Source: Cliona cf. orientalis
Lineage: Eukaryota; Porifera; Demospongiae; Clionaida; Clionaidae
Length of the DNA stretch: 64,000 nt
NCBI GenBank assembly: GCA_963930775.1
Contig: OZ005703.1
Span: 5,890,001 to 5,954,000 of the forward strand
Direction of reading: 5' to 3'
A program made the position numbers and the translations under genes. This document shows, in pieces, positions 36,601-48,101 of the stretch (its first letter is position 1; every line of letters starts with the position of its first letter). Under the pieces are notes generated by a model. It did no database searches. It had not been told where the DNA came from and was given only the letters and a program-made list of their open reading frames with translations.

Positions 36601-37960
36601 TTTTGCCCTATCCTACATATTTCCTACATGCATGAAATCTGAGTTTTTATCTAGTGGTATATATCTTCGTATTATAATATTGAAGGTTTCAATGCTTTAG
36701 CAGCATTCCCAGTGCAATTCACCCCCTCAGCCTTTTTCATTGTATAAGAAGATCTGGGAAACTGCATGGGGATTTATGCTCACAAATAAAAAACGTATTT
36801 TTTCCAGGAGTATTCTTTTCCTTAAAAGGCAGTCATATCAACACAAACAGCAATATTTTCATCACTGACATCGGAGAGGGAGACTGTGGAGCTCTGCTCT
36901 GTTACACTGACCTCAATGAGTGTTGCCACAACAGCGATACAACTACTAGAGCCCTGGGACAGTGGTTTTACCCCAATGGATCAGATGTTGGAACATGGAG
37001 CAATGGACAAGACTTCTATGTTGACAGAGGACCCAGTGTCGTGCATCTAAACAGAAGAACCAATGCCACATCCACAATAACAGGGTTGTTTTGTTGTGTG
37101 TTGCCTGATGCTACCTTTACAGAAATCAAGATATGTATTAATGTTACTAGTACTGGTAAGTACAGAATTGTTGAACTGCAATGTAGGTACGGGTATATAT
37201 ATTGATTTAGCCTCATCCCATGCATGAGGCCTTCTGTGAACTGCTATGTATATTTATTAATACCTTATTATGTGTTGTTGAAACATCAAAAAAAATATTG
37301 TAGCTCCTCAGAGTAAACAGATGGTCACATGTACCACAGAAGTTGCCATTGGAGCAGCTGTTGCTGTGGTAGCAACAGTCATCGTTGAGTGTCTGATCAT
37401 TGGTGCTCCGATCATTGTTGTGTTGCTATGTAAATTCTTAAGAAGGTAATATTATTATAATGTGAGAGAGTATTAATTTTCATACTGACTTATATTACAG
37501 AAAGTGTGATAGTAGGCTTGCAGCAAGAGAATTTGATGAAAAAGACGATCATGAATTATCCAACAAAGCAGCTACTGCTTCTAATGCTGTACGAGGGTGT
37601 GAAGTAAAAGAGATCACAGAATCTGATCTCAACAAGACAGCCATATCTAAATCCGTTAATATGCAGCAAGATGATGGAGATTATGAAGCATTGAACACTT
37701 ATACCATGCAGCAAGGAGACGAAAACATTTATGCTGTACCTGATATTGCCACTACAACGAGAAGAAGTGGGCTGGGAATGAGAGAGGATGTATATTATGA
37801 TGACTATGTGAAGTGCAATGCTGTGAGCATATTTACACCAGCTACCATTGCGATGCAGCCAAGAGGTGGAGAGAGGGAGAGCGGCTTATTGCACTTGTAT
37901 GAAGACCCTGACAATCCAGGGCGCACCACTTCTCTCAGGGGGAAATTTGGGCTACACTGA
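33674..37960 (+). CDS. multi-domain Ig receptor B2, complete
   Basis: Eight exons: 33674-33779, 34076-34459, 34527-34874, 34959-35261, 35942-36310, 36808-37155, 37304-37445, 37501-37960; 2460 nt, 819 aa with all phases compatible. Signal peptide 1-31; D1 36-163 (KCCETPALGSWYYPDGS, RGIFRCELPD); Ig1 164-279; Ig2 280-380 (YNWTRNN, GSYACNV); Ig3 381-503 (DSGNYSCSV); D5 504-619 (GDCGALLCYTD, GQWFYPNGS); membrane helix about 631-660 (EVAIGAAVAVVATVIVECLI); tail of about 155 residues with DYEAL, TYTMQQ, IYAVPDI, VYYDDYVKC and LYEDPDNPG. Its counterpart of the B1/B3 YTEPDL motif reads TESDL, so that tyrosine is lost. Intron 4 holds a tRNA-SINE foldback and intron 5 a MITE. No kinase domain. A surface receptor signalling through SH2 partners is inferred. 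Confidence 0.88.
35299..35890. repeat. tRNA-derived SINE pair in a foldback
   Basis: A tRNA-like unit lies near 35340-35450 (minus: GGCTTGGTAGCTCAATTGAT, then B-box-like GTTCGATCCCC) and another near 35663-35725 (plus: GGCTTGGTATCTCAATTGGT, GGTTAGATCCCC). Both are flanked by GATTTTCTTT blocks and TATACAAGTGCTATA. A larger palindrome (35527-35632 against 35777-35875, AGGCCTGATGGCTAGTGTAT) encloses the second copy. The A and B boxes are good but the acceptor stem is not tRNA-like. Located in intron 4 of B2; absent from the B1 and B3 introns. Confidence 0.75.
36483..36656. mobile_element. MITE, CACTGGACCAAAA family, in B2 intron 5
   Basis: Left end CACTGGACCAAAAGTAAGAT; right end GAAATCTGAGTTTTTATCTAGTG is its imperfect inverse. 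Internal text AAAATTTTGCCCTATCCTACAT is shared with the copy at 43674-43835. Bracketed by TA. About 175 bp, non-coding. Confidence 0.8.
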
Positions 37961-39230
37961 CACATACCTACATAATATACATACAATGTCATAGGTTTCT
38001 TCAGCTGATACGTAATTATACTAGCTATAAAATTATTAAAATCTCACTAGTAGCATTAGGATGGATTGCTTGCAGACTGACAGTCATAATGAATTTAAGC
38101 TGTAAGTATAATAGTTTTAGTATCATTCATGGTTGTGTGAGTATGATATTTCATTCAAAAACTATGTCGTGTATGTAGATTGTAACTTAAGAATAACAAT
38201 AGTTAGTATGACATTAACGAATCTATCATAATAATCAGTGTGCATGGCCATGCCAAACAGTTGATCACTTAAGTTTGGCTAGCTATTCCTTGAGCACAAT
38301 AATATGATACAAGATTAACACTTAATGACACCTTCTATTAAGTTTATACATGTACATGTGCTTTGCACCTTAAATTTAGAATTGAAAAAATTGCATGGAT
38401 CTGAAAAGGGCAGCTAAATTAGGGTGGTGCCTGCATGTATAATTAGAACATAATAATATACGATAAGATGGTGTTGGGAATTAGAGCATAATAATTATTA
38501 TAGGGAACTTTAAAAAAGCATAATGTACATGCACCCTACTACAGTGGTATTCAGAATTTTACTGCAGGTAAGTTATACAATAGCAGTGGAGTATCTCCAA
38601 CTTGAAGTTGAAACTGACTGGATCACATCTGACAATCCCTTAATTGTAGTGAAATTCCACACTTATAATCCATGATTAATTGTCTTCAAATTATTGCAAA
38701 GTCCATAGATCAGGTGCATGAAGACACTTCCCAAAGCCATTAAATTTTATTAGTGGAGCATGCAGTCTGTAGCTGGGTTGGAGAGGAATATACTAGACCA
38801 CGCATATGGGACAATAATACTGTTGTGTTACACTTTATGAAAATTGTTCAAATGGGGGAAGGTTGTCATTTTGCACCAAGCACAGTCACTGTATTATTAA
38901 TTTCATGCGTGCACACATGCTCACGAACTTTAATGGACACATGAATATTTTACTTATTAAGGTATTCAGTTCCACAGCCGCTGATACACAAAGACCATAA
39001 TATGCATCATAACAATAAATATTAATTTAGTTGTTCAAAGTAATGTTAGGTGTGTACACTCGACAAAAAACATGACTTCAACATGACTTTGTGCATTATT
39101 ACGTACTAGCTATATACATATATATGGATTGAAATTAATACCCAAGCACAGGTAACCTGTATAGCTATCAGTATAAGATAAAAATTAAATTCTTTCAAAA
39201 CTGAATGTAATAATTGTTTCAGTCAGAGAG
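37961..39230. other. intergenic after B2; duplicated flank
   Basis: 38040-38460 is a diverged copy of the B1 downstream flank. 38460-39230 is AT-rich; the reading frame at 38753-38944 has no domain sign. No gene supported. Confidence 0.65.
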
Positions 39231-40949
39231 TTAATGAACACTTAGTAAGGGAGCTTGCTCGTTTCCCTCCTCAAAGTCCATTCCTTCAGGTCGACAACAT
39301 TTCCAACATCCGACTGAGCAGCATCTTCTATAAAAGTAGATCAATACACTCTTTGGTGTCACAAAAAAGACCAGCAAAATCATCCAGTACACAGCAGGCA
39401 ATATTAAAATCAGGCAATCAACTATAAGGGTAATATTTCCATCAGGATAAAGAATTGGATCAATATAAGGAATGACTACATTTATTGTAAATATAAGACT
39501 ACTGACAGTAGCTACAGCAAGTAAAAGTGAATCGATCACATTATGCCTGAAATACCTTCGAGGTTTCATGAAACAAACTATAAGTGAAGTAATAAAGAAT
39601 ATCAAACTGAAGAAGGGATAGTAGAGTGTATCTTGAAGTAGTCCCTGTAATACGATATTAAGTGCCCGGAGTAGCAAATAGACAGCAGCAAAGTATCTAC
39701 AGTCATATGGAGTCGTCTTGAAGCTGCCCTGGAAAACATCCATAAATACCTGTAGTGCTTGCAGCTGGCATGGGAAGTGATTCAAGCATCGCTGAAAACA
39801 TCGGCAGGGATAGAGACTAAGAACAATCACGGGGAAAATGTTGAATACTGATAGCATAAAAATCGCAAGAATAGCATAAGGAATGTGACTCTTGCTCAAG
39901 TATTGGACTGTGCCATCTAAATAAAGGACATATTCATGAAGTTTCTGACCATGTACATTGTATAAAGCCGTTGGGATCAAAAGAGAAATGGAGACATTGA
40001 GTATTTTCACATACGATAACAATAGAAAAGTGGCAAATACATCAACAAGAGATTTACGAATGTACCACTCCCTGCGAATACGGGCAAAACATCGATAAAA
40101 TGGACCCCAAAGCAGAACTAACACCCTGTAGCGATCATGCAATGATACACAGATGTAGGTGATGAAAATCAGCAACAGTGGATAGACTGCAACTGCGTAG
40201 TCGAGGATCAGTATTTGCAGTGTTGTCAAGTCAGGGTGCAAGCAGAATGGTGTGTACATAGTGCGAAAGAAGTCCAAATTCCATACACCGTAAAGGGACA
40301 ATATCAGTTGTGTCAGCCTACGAAGAGTCAAGGGCATTAGAGGAAAATAAAGACTGTAAACTCTCACTGAACCAGGGGCACTTATCAGTTGACAAAGTAA
40401 TATAAAGACTTCCAAATTTGGTGACAATGCACTAATTCTAAGACTAATCAATACTGCTATATAAAAGATGGTCAATGGCAGCAGTGCAATGGCAATGAAC
40501 TTTAACCAGTGATATTTGTACTCTGAACAGCTGACACAAGTCAAACTATAGGAGTAGACAGGAGGAGCATAGCCTTTCTCACAGCCACCACACATCTGAC
40601 CAGTCCTGTGAAAGCTACCACACATGGCATCATTCAGAGTAGAGACATTGCTGGCAGTGTATAAAGTCGTAGACAAGTGAAGAAATGTCACTATGCAGTG
40701 GCCAACTGTGGTACCTTGCACATCACTGTGTGTCATACAATATGACTGCAAGATTTGTAGCTGAAATGTGTTAAAATCACACCTAACTATCCCATGCACT
40801 GAGTCTCCACACTCACATTTTGTGGTTCCGTTGTCTTCACTAACAATTGTCCAAGGATGAGAGCAAACATCGTCAGAAGCTAGGACTGAGTAAATCAAAC
40901 CAGTGAACAAGGCTACCACCACCACCATTTCTCCACTCAGCAATTTCAT
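39231..40949 (-). CDS. multipass membrane protein with Cys-rich ectodomain
   Basis: Single exon, 572 aa from the ATG at 40949; upstream codons in the same frame lack an ATG. Signal peptide (MVVVVALFTGLIYSVLAS). The extracellular region of about 125 residues is Cys-rich, ending GQMCGGCEKGYAPPVYSYSL then CVSCSEYKY. About nine hydrophobic helices follow (FIAIALLPLTIFYIAVLI; ILILDYAVAVYPLLLIFITY; DVFATFLLLSYVKILNVSISL; YAILAIFMLSVFNIFPVIVL; YFAAVYLLLRALNIV; VIDSLLLAVATVSSLIFTIN; CLILILPAVYWMILLVFFV). The C-terminus is short and acidic. GxC-x-x-C-x-x-GY before the first helix resembles ephrin-receptor-like GCC2/GCC3 modules. No named family recognised. It lies antisense between receptors B2 and B3 and is absent from the B1-B2 interval. 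Confidence 0.82.
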   Translation of the reverse strand: MKLLSGEMVVVVALFTGLIYSVLASDDVCSHPWTIVSEDNGTTKCECGDSVHGIVRCDFNTFQLQILQSYCMTHSDVQGTTVGHCIVTFLHLSTTLYTASNVSTLNDAMCGSFHRTGQMCGGCEKGYAPPVYSYSLTCVSCSEYKYHWLKFIAIALLPLTIFYIAVLISLRISALSPNLEVFILLCQLISAPGSVRVYSLYFPLMPLTLRRLTQLILSLYGVWNLDFFRTMYTPFCLHPDLTTLQILILDYAVAVYPLLLIFITYICVSLHDRYRVLVLLWGPFYRCFARIRREWYIRKSLVDVFATFLLLSYVKILNVSISLLIPTALYNVHGQKLHEYVLYLDGTVQYLSKSHIPYAILAIFMLSVFNIFPVIVLSLYPCRCFQRCLNHFPCQLQALQVFMDVFQGSFKTTPYDCRYFAAVYLLLRALNIVLQGLLQDTLYYPFFSLIFFITSLIVCFMKPRRYFRHNVIDSLLLAVATVSSLIFTINVVIPYIDPILYPDGNITLIVDCLILILPAVYWMILLVFFVTPKSVLIYFYRRCCSVGCWKCCRPEGMDFEEGNEQAPLLSVH

Positions 40950-41354
40950 ACCCAATTGTATAGCTTTTGAGAAGTGTGAATCCTTCAAAATTTAAAGAAA
41001 GAGGCTGTAGCTATTTCTCTAAACCTCAGGAAATTAGCAGAAGTATATCTCTACTTCTTGTGTATGGGAACAGTCTTACTATGGTATGCACAAACAATTA
41101 TTGTTGGCATGTGTGTACTCACTGATATGCAATGTCTACAACTAAACTTCGGTAGTTATGCTATAATCAGCAAAGTTGAGAAGCAAAGGTAGTGTGCTCT
41201 ACTATCACTGTATGGGAAATTAAGAGAACATGCTATATATTAGGACTCAGTTTAACTTGGTGGGCTTAGGTCATTAGGTGTGCACTGCACTGATGAGAGT
41301 ATGTATGTTCGGCAGGCATGTTAAGCATATCTACGCGTAAGTCCACTAGTATTA

Positions 41355-41605
41355 GGATGACCTTACCAGATATAGCCACTATGTATATATACAATGAGAG
41401 GAAGAGGGCTGGGAAGGAGAGAGGATTGTATGATGACTATGTGAAGTGCAATACTACAATATGTGAGCACATGTACACTTGCTACTACTGCAATGCAGCC
41501 AAGAGCTGGCGAGAGGGGGAATGGCTTGCACTTGTATGAAGACCCTGACAATCCAGGGCGCACCACTGCTATCAGGGGGAAATTTTGGCTACACTGACAC
41601 TCTAC
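41355..41605 (+). pseudogene. orphan tail-exon fragment of a B-type receptor
   Basis: CCAGATATAGCCACTATGTA, GATGACTATGTGAAGTGCAA, CTGCAATGCAGCCAAGAG, GAAGACCCTGACAATCCAGG and GGGGGAAATTTTGGCTACACTGAC match the last exon of B2/B3 in order. No upstream exons are found within 400 bp and the frame is broken by small changes. It is the 3' end of a lost paralogue or of a partial duplication ahead of B3. Confidence 0.85.
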
Positions 41606-42393
41606 ATAATAATCATTATACATACAATGTATACATACAATGTCATTAATTTAATCGGAAACTTTAATGTGCATGTCCCTACTACTCGCATATTAATATC
41701 AAGGATCTACCCCTGTTTTTGCACATGGCCAAATAAATCTATTTAGCCAATCTGCTTGTAATTGAAAGTAATTATGTAATAGCTATACCACGGTCACCAG
41801 GGATTTATCACGGAAAACTACCCGATCCCGATTATAAACTGTCGATCTGCACACATGTATTCATTCATGCAGTTTGGGACTGTTGTGCTCTAAGTCTATG
41901 GTCTCAGCAACATAATTGGGTTTTGTTGTCCAGTATTTGTAATGAATACGCTTGTCAATGAGTACAGAACCCTCACCACTACATGCATGACTCATGCACA
42001 ATGTTATGTCCATATGCTTATTCAATATCAGGAGTATTGAATGCCCTGCACCTGAACACAGTTCTGGTATACCAGGAATATTAAAAGTCAGTGAATGATC
42101 TAGCGGGTAGGGGGAGGCACCTGACTGAGAGCCACTGCCTGTTTATACTGTCACTGCATTGACAATTGACGAGCAAAGCAATCAGTCATGTACATAGGTG
42201 TCATATAAACATAGTCCTTTATGCATCTCAAATGCGTACTTTCTGTCAGACGACCCTTACCTATACCATTTAGCACAGGATGGTCTGGCCAGCTACAATG
42301 AGCTATATATATTCGCCAAATGATTGCAGTAACCCTCCACCTACGCTTTTCGGCGAAGTCATTATCACAAATATCATAGCTAGTCAGTAAATT

Positions 42394-45300
42394 ATGGCGG
42401 ATGACCACCAGGAGATCGAGCTATTCTTCGTGACACGATTTCTATCGTTGGTAACTCTGTTTTCAGTTCATGCTAGCGCTATTGGACAACAAGGTGCAGT
42501 AACTGCGAGTATGATTATAGAATAAAGATCTAGCTGCCATTAATATTGAAAGTGTCAATTGGTGCATGATAATTAACAACAAGGGCAGTTAAAACACTTT
42601 CTTAATGACAAGGGCATGTAATTTTACAGGGCAACAGACTATCTCAGCATACTATATGATGCACTGAGGCTATTATAGCTAGCGTGTTAGATGATAATTG
42701 TGAGTGCCAAGTCTGATATCAAGCTATATCATAATCATAAATGTATTGGGGACTAGCTACATCCATGCTCGTAATATAGCTAGTACTATGATTTGCACGC
42801 TTTTTTTACAGTTGGTGTCTCTCTTCAGTTGAATGGACAAACCATACCCAACAACAGCTTAGTCGATCTTGAGGAATTCCTGTACAATCCACGACAAGAA
42901 CCCACAAATGCCAATGGACTTCAAACACTGACATGTGTGACTGATCTTGTGGAATGTTGTGAGACTCCAGCACTTGGTAGTTGGTACTATCCTGATGGAA
43001 GCAGGATTGAGGTAAACGTCAGAGTGAATGATCACAGATTTTTGAGCAACAGAGGTCAAAATGAAGTCATAAATGGTCAACAATTTTATGGCTCAGTTCG
43101 TCTCTGGCGAAGATGGACACCACCAGAAAGAGGCATTTTCCGCTGTGAGCTACCAGATAAAAATGGTGTCAATCAAAATCTCTATGTTAATATCTGTGAG
43201 TTTCCCCATACATTGATTGTCAATAACCCAAACGTATAATAATAATAATAATATTACTATGACATTGTATTTTATAGTGATTTTCTACCCTTTCAATGGT
43301 ATCAGGGGTGAATTATCAGTGGTTATCTCTCCCCATGGTTCCAGTACTGCTGGAGAGGCTTATTCTCTGATTTGCTCAGCAACACTTTACCCTAATCAAA
43401 ACCCATCCTTACCAGACCCTAGTATACCATCACCGACATTTGAGTGGTTCTATGATTCTGATGGCAATGCCTCTCTTCCCTTGGGCTTGAATCCTGAGAC
43501 AACTTTCAATAGAAGTTCCTACATCAGTGAATTAGAGTTTTCTCCACTGCATCAGTTTCATGCAGGGAATTATACATGTCGACTTGGGGCTGGAAATCTG
43601 GTAAACAGTATCATCTTTACTGTGACTGGTAAGTATCGGATTAATAGAAGCTAGTATATATCCTCGGTACAGACACTAGAAAAAAGTTGCATTTCCTTCA
43701 ATCTGCGTTGAAGGAAATGTCAAGGAAATTGTACAGTATAGGGCAAAATTTCCTTCAGTTTCAGAAAAGTCTACATGAAATTTTGCCCTACACTGCACAT
43801 TTCCTAGTATTGGAAATCTGATTTTTAGTCCAGTGAGACTTAATAATTCCCAATCAATCTGCACATGTGCATAATATTAAATTTTAATAGTTCCATCTAT
43901 CTCGGCCACAATAACTGCTGATCTCAGAGCAACACTGGAGGTGGGACAGACTGGAAACACTCTCATTTGTGAAGTGACAGGAGCAGAGAAACTTAGCCCA
44001 ACAATAACTTACAATTGGACCAGAAATAATAAAACAATTTCTAAATCAGACGGCAACTCAAAAACTCTCAACCTCTCTCCTCTTCGACTCTCCCATGCTG
44101 GGAGTTATGCCTGCAATATCACTGTCAGCTCAGCTCTACTTAGCAGTAACATATCTGCTTCTTCACATAAAAATGAAAATGTGACAATAGAAAGTGAGTG
44201 ACATAATCAGCATATTATTGATGCTATGATTTATAACCATTTACAGTTCCAGATCCACAATCTGTTACTCTCACTAGTAGTGATGTTCTTGATGGAGCTG
44301 ATGTTACCATAAATTGTGATGTGAAATTTAGTCAATCAGTGACGGAGTCTGAGCTCTCATTACTTGTGGTGGATGTCCAGCTATCAAGGAAGGAAATGGA
44401 CACTATAAAAAATCTGTCAGATTCTTATCCGATGATATCTGGAGCAATCCTCACCTATACTACAGTGGTGAATTCGTTCAGCAGGAGTGACTCAGGGAAT
44501 TATTCTTGTGTAGCGACGATTAGACCTCATCCAAATTTGGAGCAACCATCTTCGTTTTACTTGCATGGGACTGGGAAATTAGTGTCTAACCAAACCCGAG
44601 TAACAACAGGTATGGTCATTATTTGAATGTATCCTCATTCATTGTGTGTCAATCTATGATTGTTGTGTTAGTGAAACTCAGTAACTCACTCTCTCTCTCT
44701 CTCATTTCTGCACATATCAATGTTTCTTCTTCCAAATTAAAAAGCCTGATCAGGGACCCTGGGGATGTTTTCTGCTTATAGATTTATACACATGCAAATA
44801 TGTTTTTCTCAGGGGTGTTCATATCATCAAGAAGCAGTATTATCAACACAAATAGCAATATTTCCATCACTGACATCGGAGAGGGAGACTGTGGAGCTCT
44901 GCTCTGTTACACTGACCTCAATGAGTGTTGCCACAACAGCGATACAACTACTAGAGCCCTGGGACAGTGGTTTTACCCCAATGGATCAGATGTTGGAATA
45001 CGGAGCAATGGACAAGACTTCTATGTTGACAGAGGACCCAGTGTTGTGCGTCTGAACAGGAGAACTGATGCCACATCCATAACTGGGTTGTTTTGTTGTG
45101 AGGTTCCTGATGCTACCTTTACAAAAACAAGGATATGCACGAATGTTATCGGTTAGTGTATAGCACACCATACAAATAAGGATAAGTTAATTTGTCAAAC
45201 CTAAAGTGTTTTTTAAAACACTACTGATTTCATAGATCCCCAGAGTAAACGTCAACAAATAGTCACATGTACCACAGAAGTTGCCATTGGAGCAGCTGTT

Positions 45301-45911
45301 GCTGTGGTAGCAACAGTCATCGTTGAGTGTCTGATCATTGGTGCTCCGATCACTGTTGTGTTGCTATGTAAACTCTGCCTAAAGAAAAGGTAATATAATG
45401 TGAGCTAGGGAGTATTATAATGTTATTTATTCACTTCATACTGAATTACAGAAAGTGTGATAGTAGGCTTGCAGTGAGAGAATTCAATGAAAAAGACGAT
45501 CATGAATTATCCAACAAAGCAGCTAGTACTACTTCTAATGCTGTACGAGGGTGTAGAGCAAAAGAGATCATTTATACCGAACCTGATCTCAATGAGATAG
45601 CCATGTCTAAATCTGTTAGTATGCAGCAAGATGATGAAGATTATGAAGTGATGCTGAGCACTTATACCATGATGCAAGGAGACGAAAACATTTATGCTGT
45701 ACCAGATATAGCCACTACGACGACGGGAAGAGAGCTGAGAAGGAGAGAGGATACATATGATGAGTATGTGCAGTGCAATGCTGTGAGCACACCCGCTATC
45801 ACTGCAATGCAGCCAAGAGGTGGAGAGAGGGAGAACGGCTTGCAACTGTACGAAGACCCTAACAATCCAGGGCACACCACTTCTCTCAGGGGGAAATTTG
45901 GACTACACTGA
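42394..45911 (+). CDS. multi-domain Ig receptor B3, complete
   Basis: Eight exons: 42394-42493, 42812-43195, 43278-43628, 43891-44193, 44247-44609, 44813-45151, 45236-45389, 45452-45911; 2454 nt, 817 aa, phases as in B2. Signal peptide 1-30; D1 34-161 (ECCETPALGSWYYPDGS); Ig1 162-278 (SLICSATLY, GNYTCRLG); Ig2 279-379; Ig3 380-500 (DSGNYSCVA); D5 501-613 (GQWFYPNGS, GLFCCEVPD); membrane helix near 626-655; tail with IIYTEPDL, DYEVML, TYTMMQ, IYAVPDI, TYDEYVQC and LYEDPNNPG. This is the fullest set of tail motifs in cluster B, three of them Tyr-x-x-Pro, the Crk/Nck-type SH2 preference. D1 and Ig2 are almost identical to B2, which suggests recent duplication or gene conversion. Introns lack the SINE of B2; intron 3 carries a MITE. 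Confidence 0.88.
43674..43835. mobile_element. MITE, CACTGGACCAAAA family, in B3 intron 3
   Basis: Ends CACTAGAAAAAAGTTG and ATTTTTAGTCCAGTG are imperfect inverses, with internal GCAAAATTTCCTTC and GAAATTTTGCCCTACACTGC. Related to the copy in B2 intron 5, but at a different intron, so inserted independently. Confidence 0.75.
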
Positions 45912-46917
45912 TACTCCGTATACATACAATGATGTTTCTTCAGCTGATACATAATTAATGATAATATTATTATTACCGGTATATCGGCAAAACCTCAATG
46001 AGATCACTATTACAAACAGTAGCATTTGGATGGATAGGTTGCATGCAGACTAGCTGGTTGTCATAATGAATTTAAGCTGTAGCTGTATCATTTGTGATTG
46101 TGCGAGTATATACATATATGATATTCCTTAATTTCACTTATGTAGTTATGTACATTGTTACACATTTAAGTTCAACATGATAGCTACTGATGAAAATTAA
46201 TGTGGCGTAATCATTATGCATGACCACCTTCGATTCATCATAATAGTTAGCTATTCCTTAATATTATTATATATTATGGCACAAGATTAAGACTCACCTT
46301 CAATATCAGAAACAGTTCAGTATCTAGTTTTTCCTAGTACTTGCACGTATCATGCTCTGCTAGCTACGGGCTATTGTTTATCATTCAAGGATCTATACCC
46401 CTTTCCGATCGAGCTATATATGTGGACGAAAACGGTGCCAAGAGGGCCCTCTTCTTGAATCGGTACTGCGCATGCGCTCCAGAACGCGCGTGAGAATGCT
46501 GCAGCGCTAGCGCTGTAGCTGAGAACGACGCTCATTGCGCTCGCCTTGCCACGCTGCGAAATGCATATGCCGCATGCAAGATCTGCACGCGTATTCGCAC
46601 CACGGTTAACACGATGATTATGCATGGCGTGTTTACTTTGAGATCAAAAAGACTCGCCTTTGATAGTGTGATTTGCAATTGATAGCCATGGCTCACGATC
46701 CCACTGGTTTGTACGTGATTAAAATGGGGAATGATTCGCAATTTTAATATTGTACAAACCAGTAAGTAGATCGCGCGCATGCACCGTTTGATATGATTCG
46801 TGCCATTACTAGCGATATCCAAACCTCAGAATTTTTGGAAGAGATGAATTATACGAGAGACTCGGCGGATTAAAGTCCTGCACAGGAAACCAGCCAGTGA
46901 TAAAAGCCATTAATCAT

Positions 46918-46958
46918 AAGCCACACCCTTCAATCTCGGAGATTGAAGGGTGTGGCTT
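46918..46958. repeat. perfect 19-bp hairpin
   Basis: AAGCCACACCCTTCAATCT, loop CGG, then the exact reverse complement. No T-run follows, so it is not a simple Pol III or histone-type terminator. Possibly the remnant of a small palindromic transposon. Confidence 0.95.
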
Positions 46959-47280
46959 GCGAGGATCAAGCTACTGACGCCTTAATTCGAGTCTTAATCG
47001 GAAGTGCCATACGTTTTAAAATAGGATAGTGTAGAGTATATATATAATAATTATAGAGTATTAATGTAGAGTATATATATTATCAAGGGTATATAAGAGT
47101 ATTATGGTATTATTAATTCGCATTGCGCGTGCCGAGACTGAGAACATGGTAAAGGATCGCTTCATTAAGGTTACCTTGCGCTATAAATTCGCGCAGCGCA
47201 CGGCAGACTTTGTTTTCTCAGCGCATTTGCAATCGAGTATTTTTGTGACGTCTCACGGTTGCGCATGCTATCTGCAAAGC

Positions 47281-47510
47281 TAAGGCCACTCCAATATGAT
47301 TCACTGTTACCCCCCTTTCATCAGAAAGCCTGGGGCATGCGGGCGGGCGGTTCATTATTCAGGAGCGCCAGCAACATTGACGACCCATGCCAAAGCTACT
47401 GTTAGACAACGAGACAACAGGTATGCTAATACACTATAATGAATAAAATCTGGAAATTGTAATTGTGGAAAGGATGCGGGCAGGAAATGAATCATATTGG
47501 AGTGGCCTAA
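47281..47510. mobile_element. MITE, TAAGGCCA family, copy 2
   Basis: Ends TAAGGCCACTCCAATATGAT and ATCATATTGGAGTGGCCTAA. Inside are CATGCGGGCGGGCGG and ATGCGGGCAGG near the two ends. Inverted with respect to copy 3, 334 bp away. Confidence 0.88.
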
Positions 47511-47844
47511 GTCTCGTTCCCAGCCCCAAATCCTCGGTCTGGGGGCGAGGCTATTCTCCACGGATCGTAGGCCCATTCCCCAGCTGCACATGTGCACACC
47601 CTGTGCCACCATTGAAAAGGTGATAGGTTCAGCTGTTGATTGTGACACTGGTTTTTGAGGTAGGTTTCTTCATTATCCTGGACAAAAGTCCACAGAATTA
47701 GCACATTGATTATTTTGAAGTGTCTGTTAAAAGTGCCACGGTCCAATTTGATTAGGGGAGGGACTTCAATATTCTGTTGTAACCGAGTAGGGTGAGGTTT
47801 AATTCAAAGTGTCAATTATAAAAGGGGCTGGGGAGGACCACATC

Positions 47845-48101
47845 TTAGGCTACTCCAATATGATTAGTTGTTTCCCATTTCCCGCCCACATCCTTTCCAC
47901 AATTTCCAGATTTTATTCATAAAAGTGTATTAGTATACCTGTTTTTATCACGTTGTCTGACAGTAGCTTTGGCATGGGTCGTCAGTGTTGCTGGCGCTCT
48001 AATACGTATAGTATAATGAATAATGAATAATGAACCGCCCGCCCGCATACCCCAGGCTTTCTGATGAAAGGGAAACAGTGAATCATATTGGAATGGCCTT
48101 A
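47845..48101. mobile_element. MITE, TAAGGCCA family, copy 3
   Basis: Ends TTAGGCTACTCCAATATGAT and ATCATATTGGAATGGCCTTA. Internal GACAGTAGCTTTGGCATGGG is the inverse of the text in copy 2. The two could pair as a large stem in RNA. Confidence 0.87.

Noticed and set aside
28357-45911. Cluster B genes as receptor tyrosine kinases
   Set aside because: The frame closes after a tail of about 105-155 residues; no kinase motifs (GxGxxG, HRD, DFG) are present.
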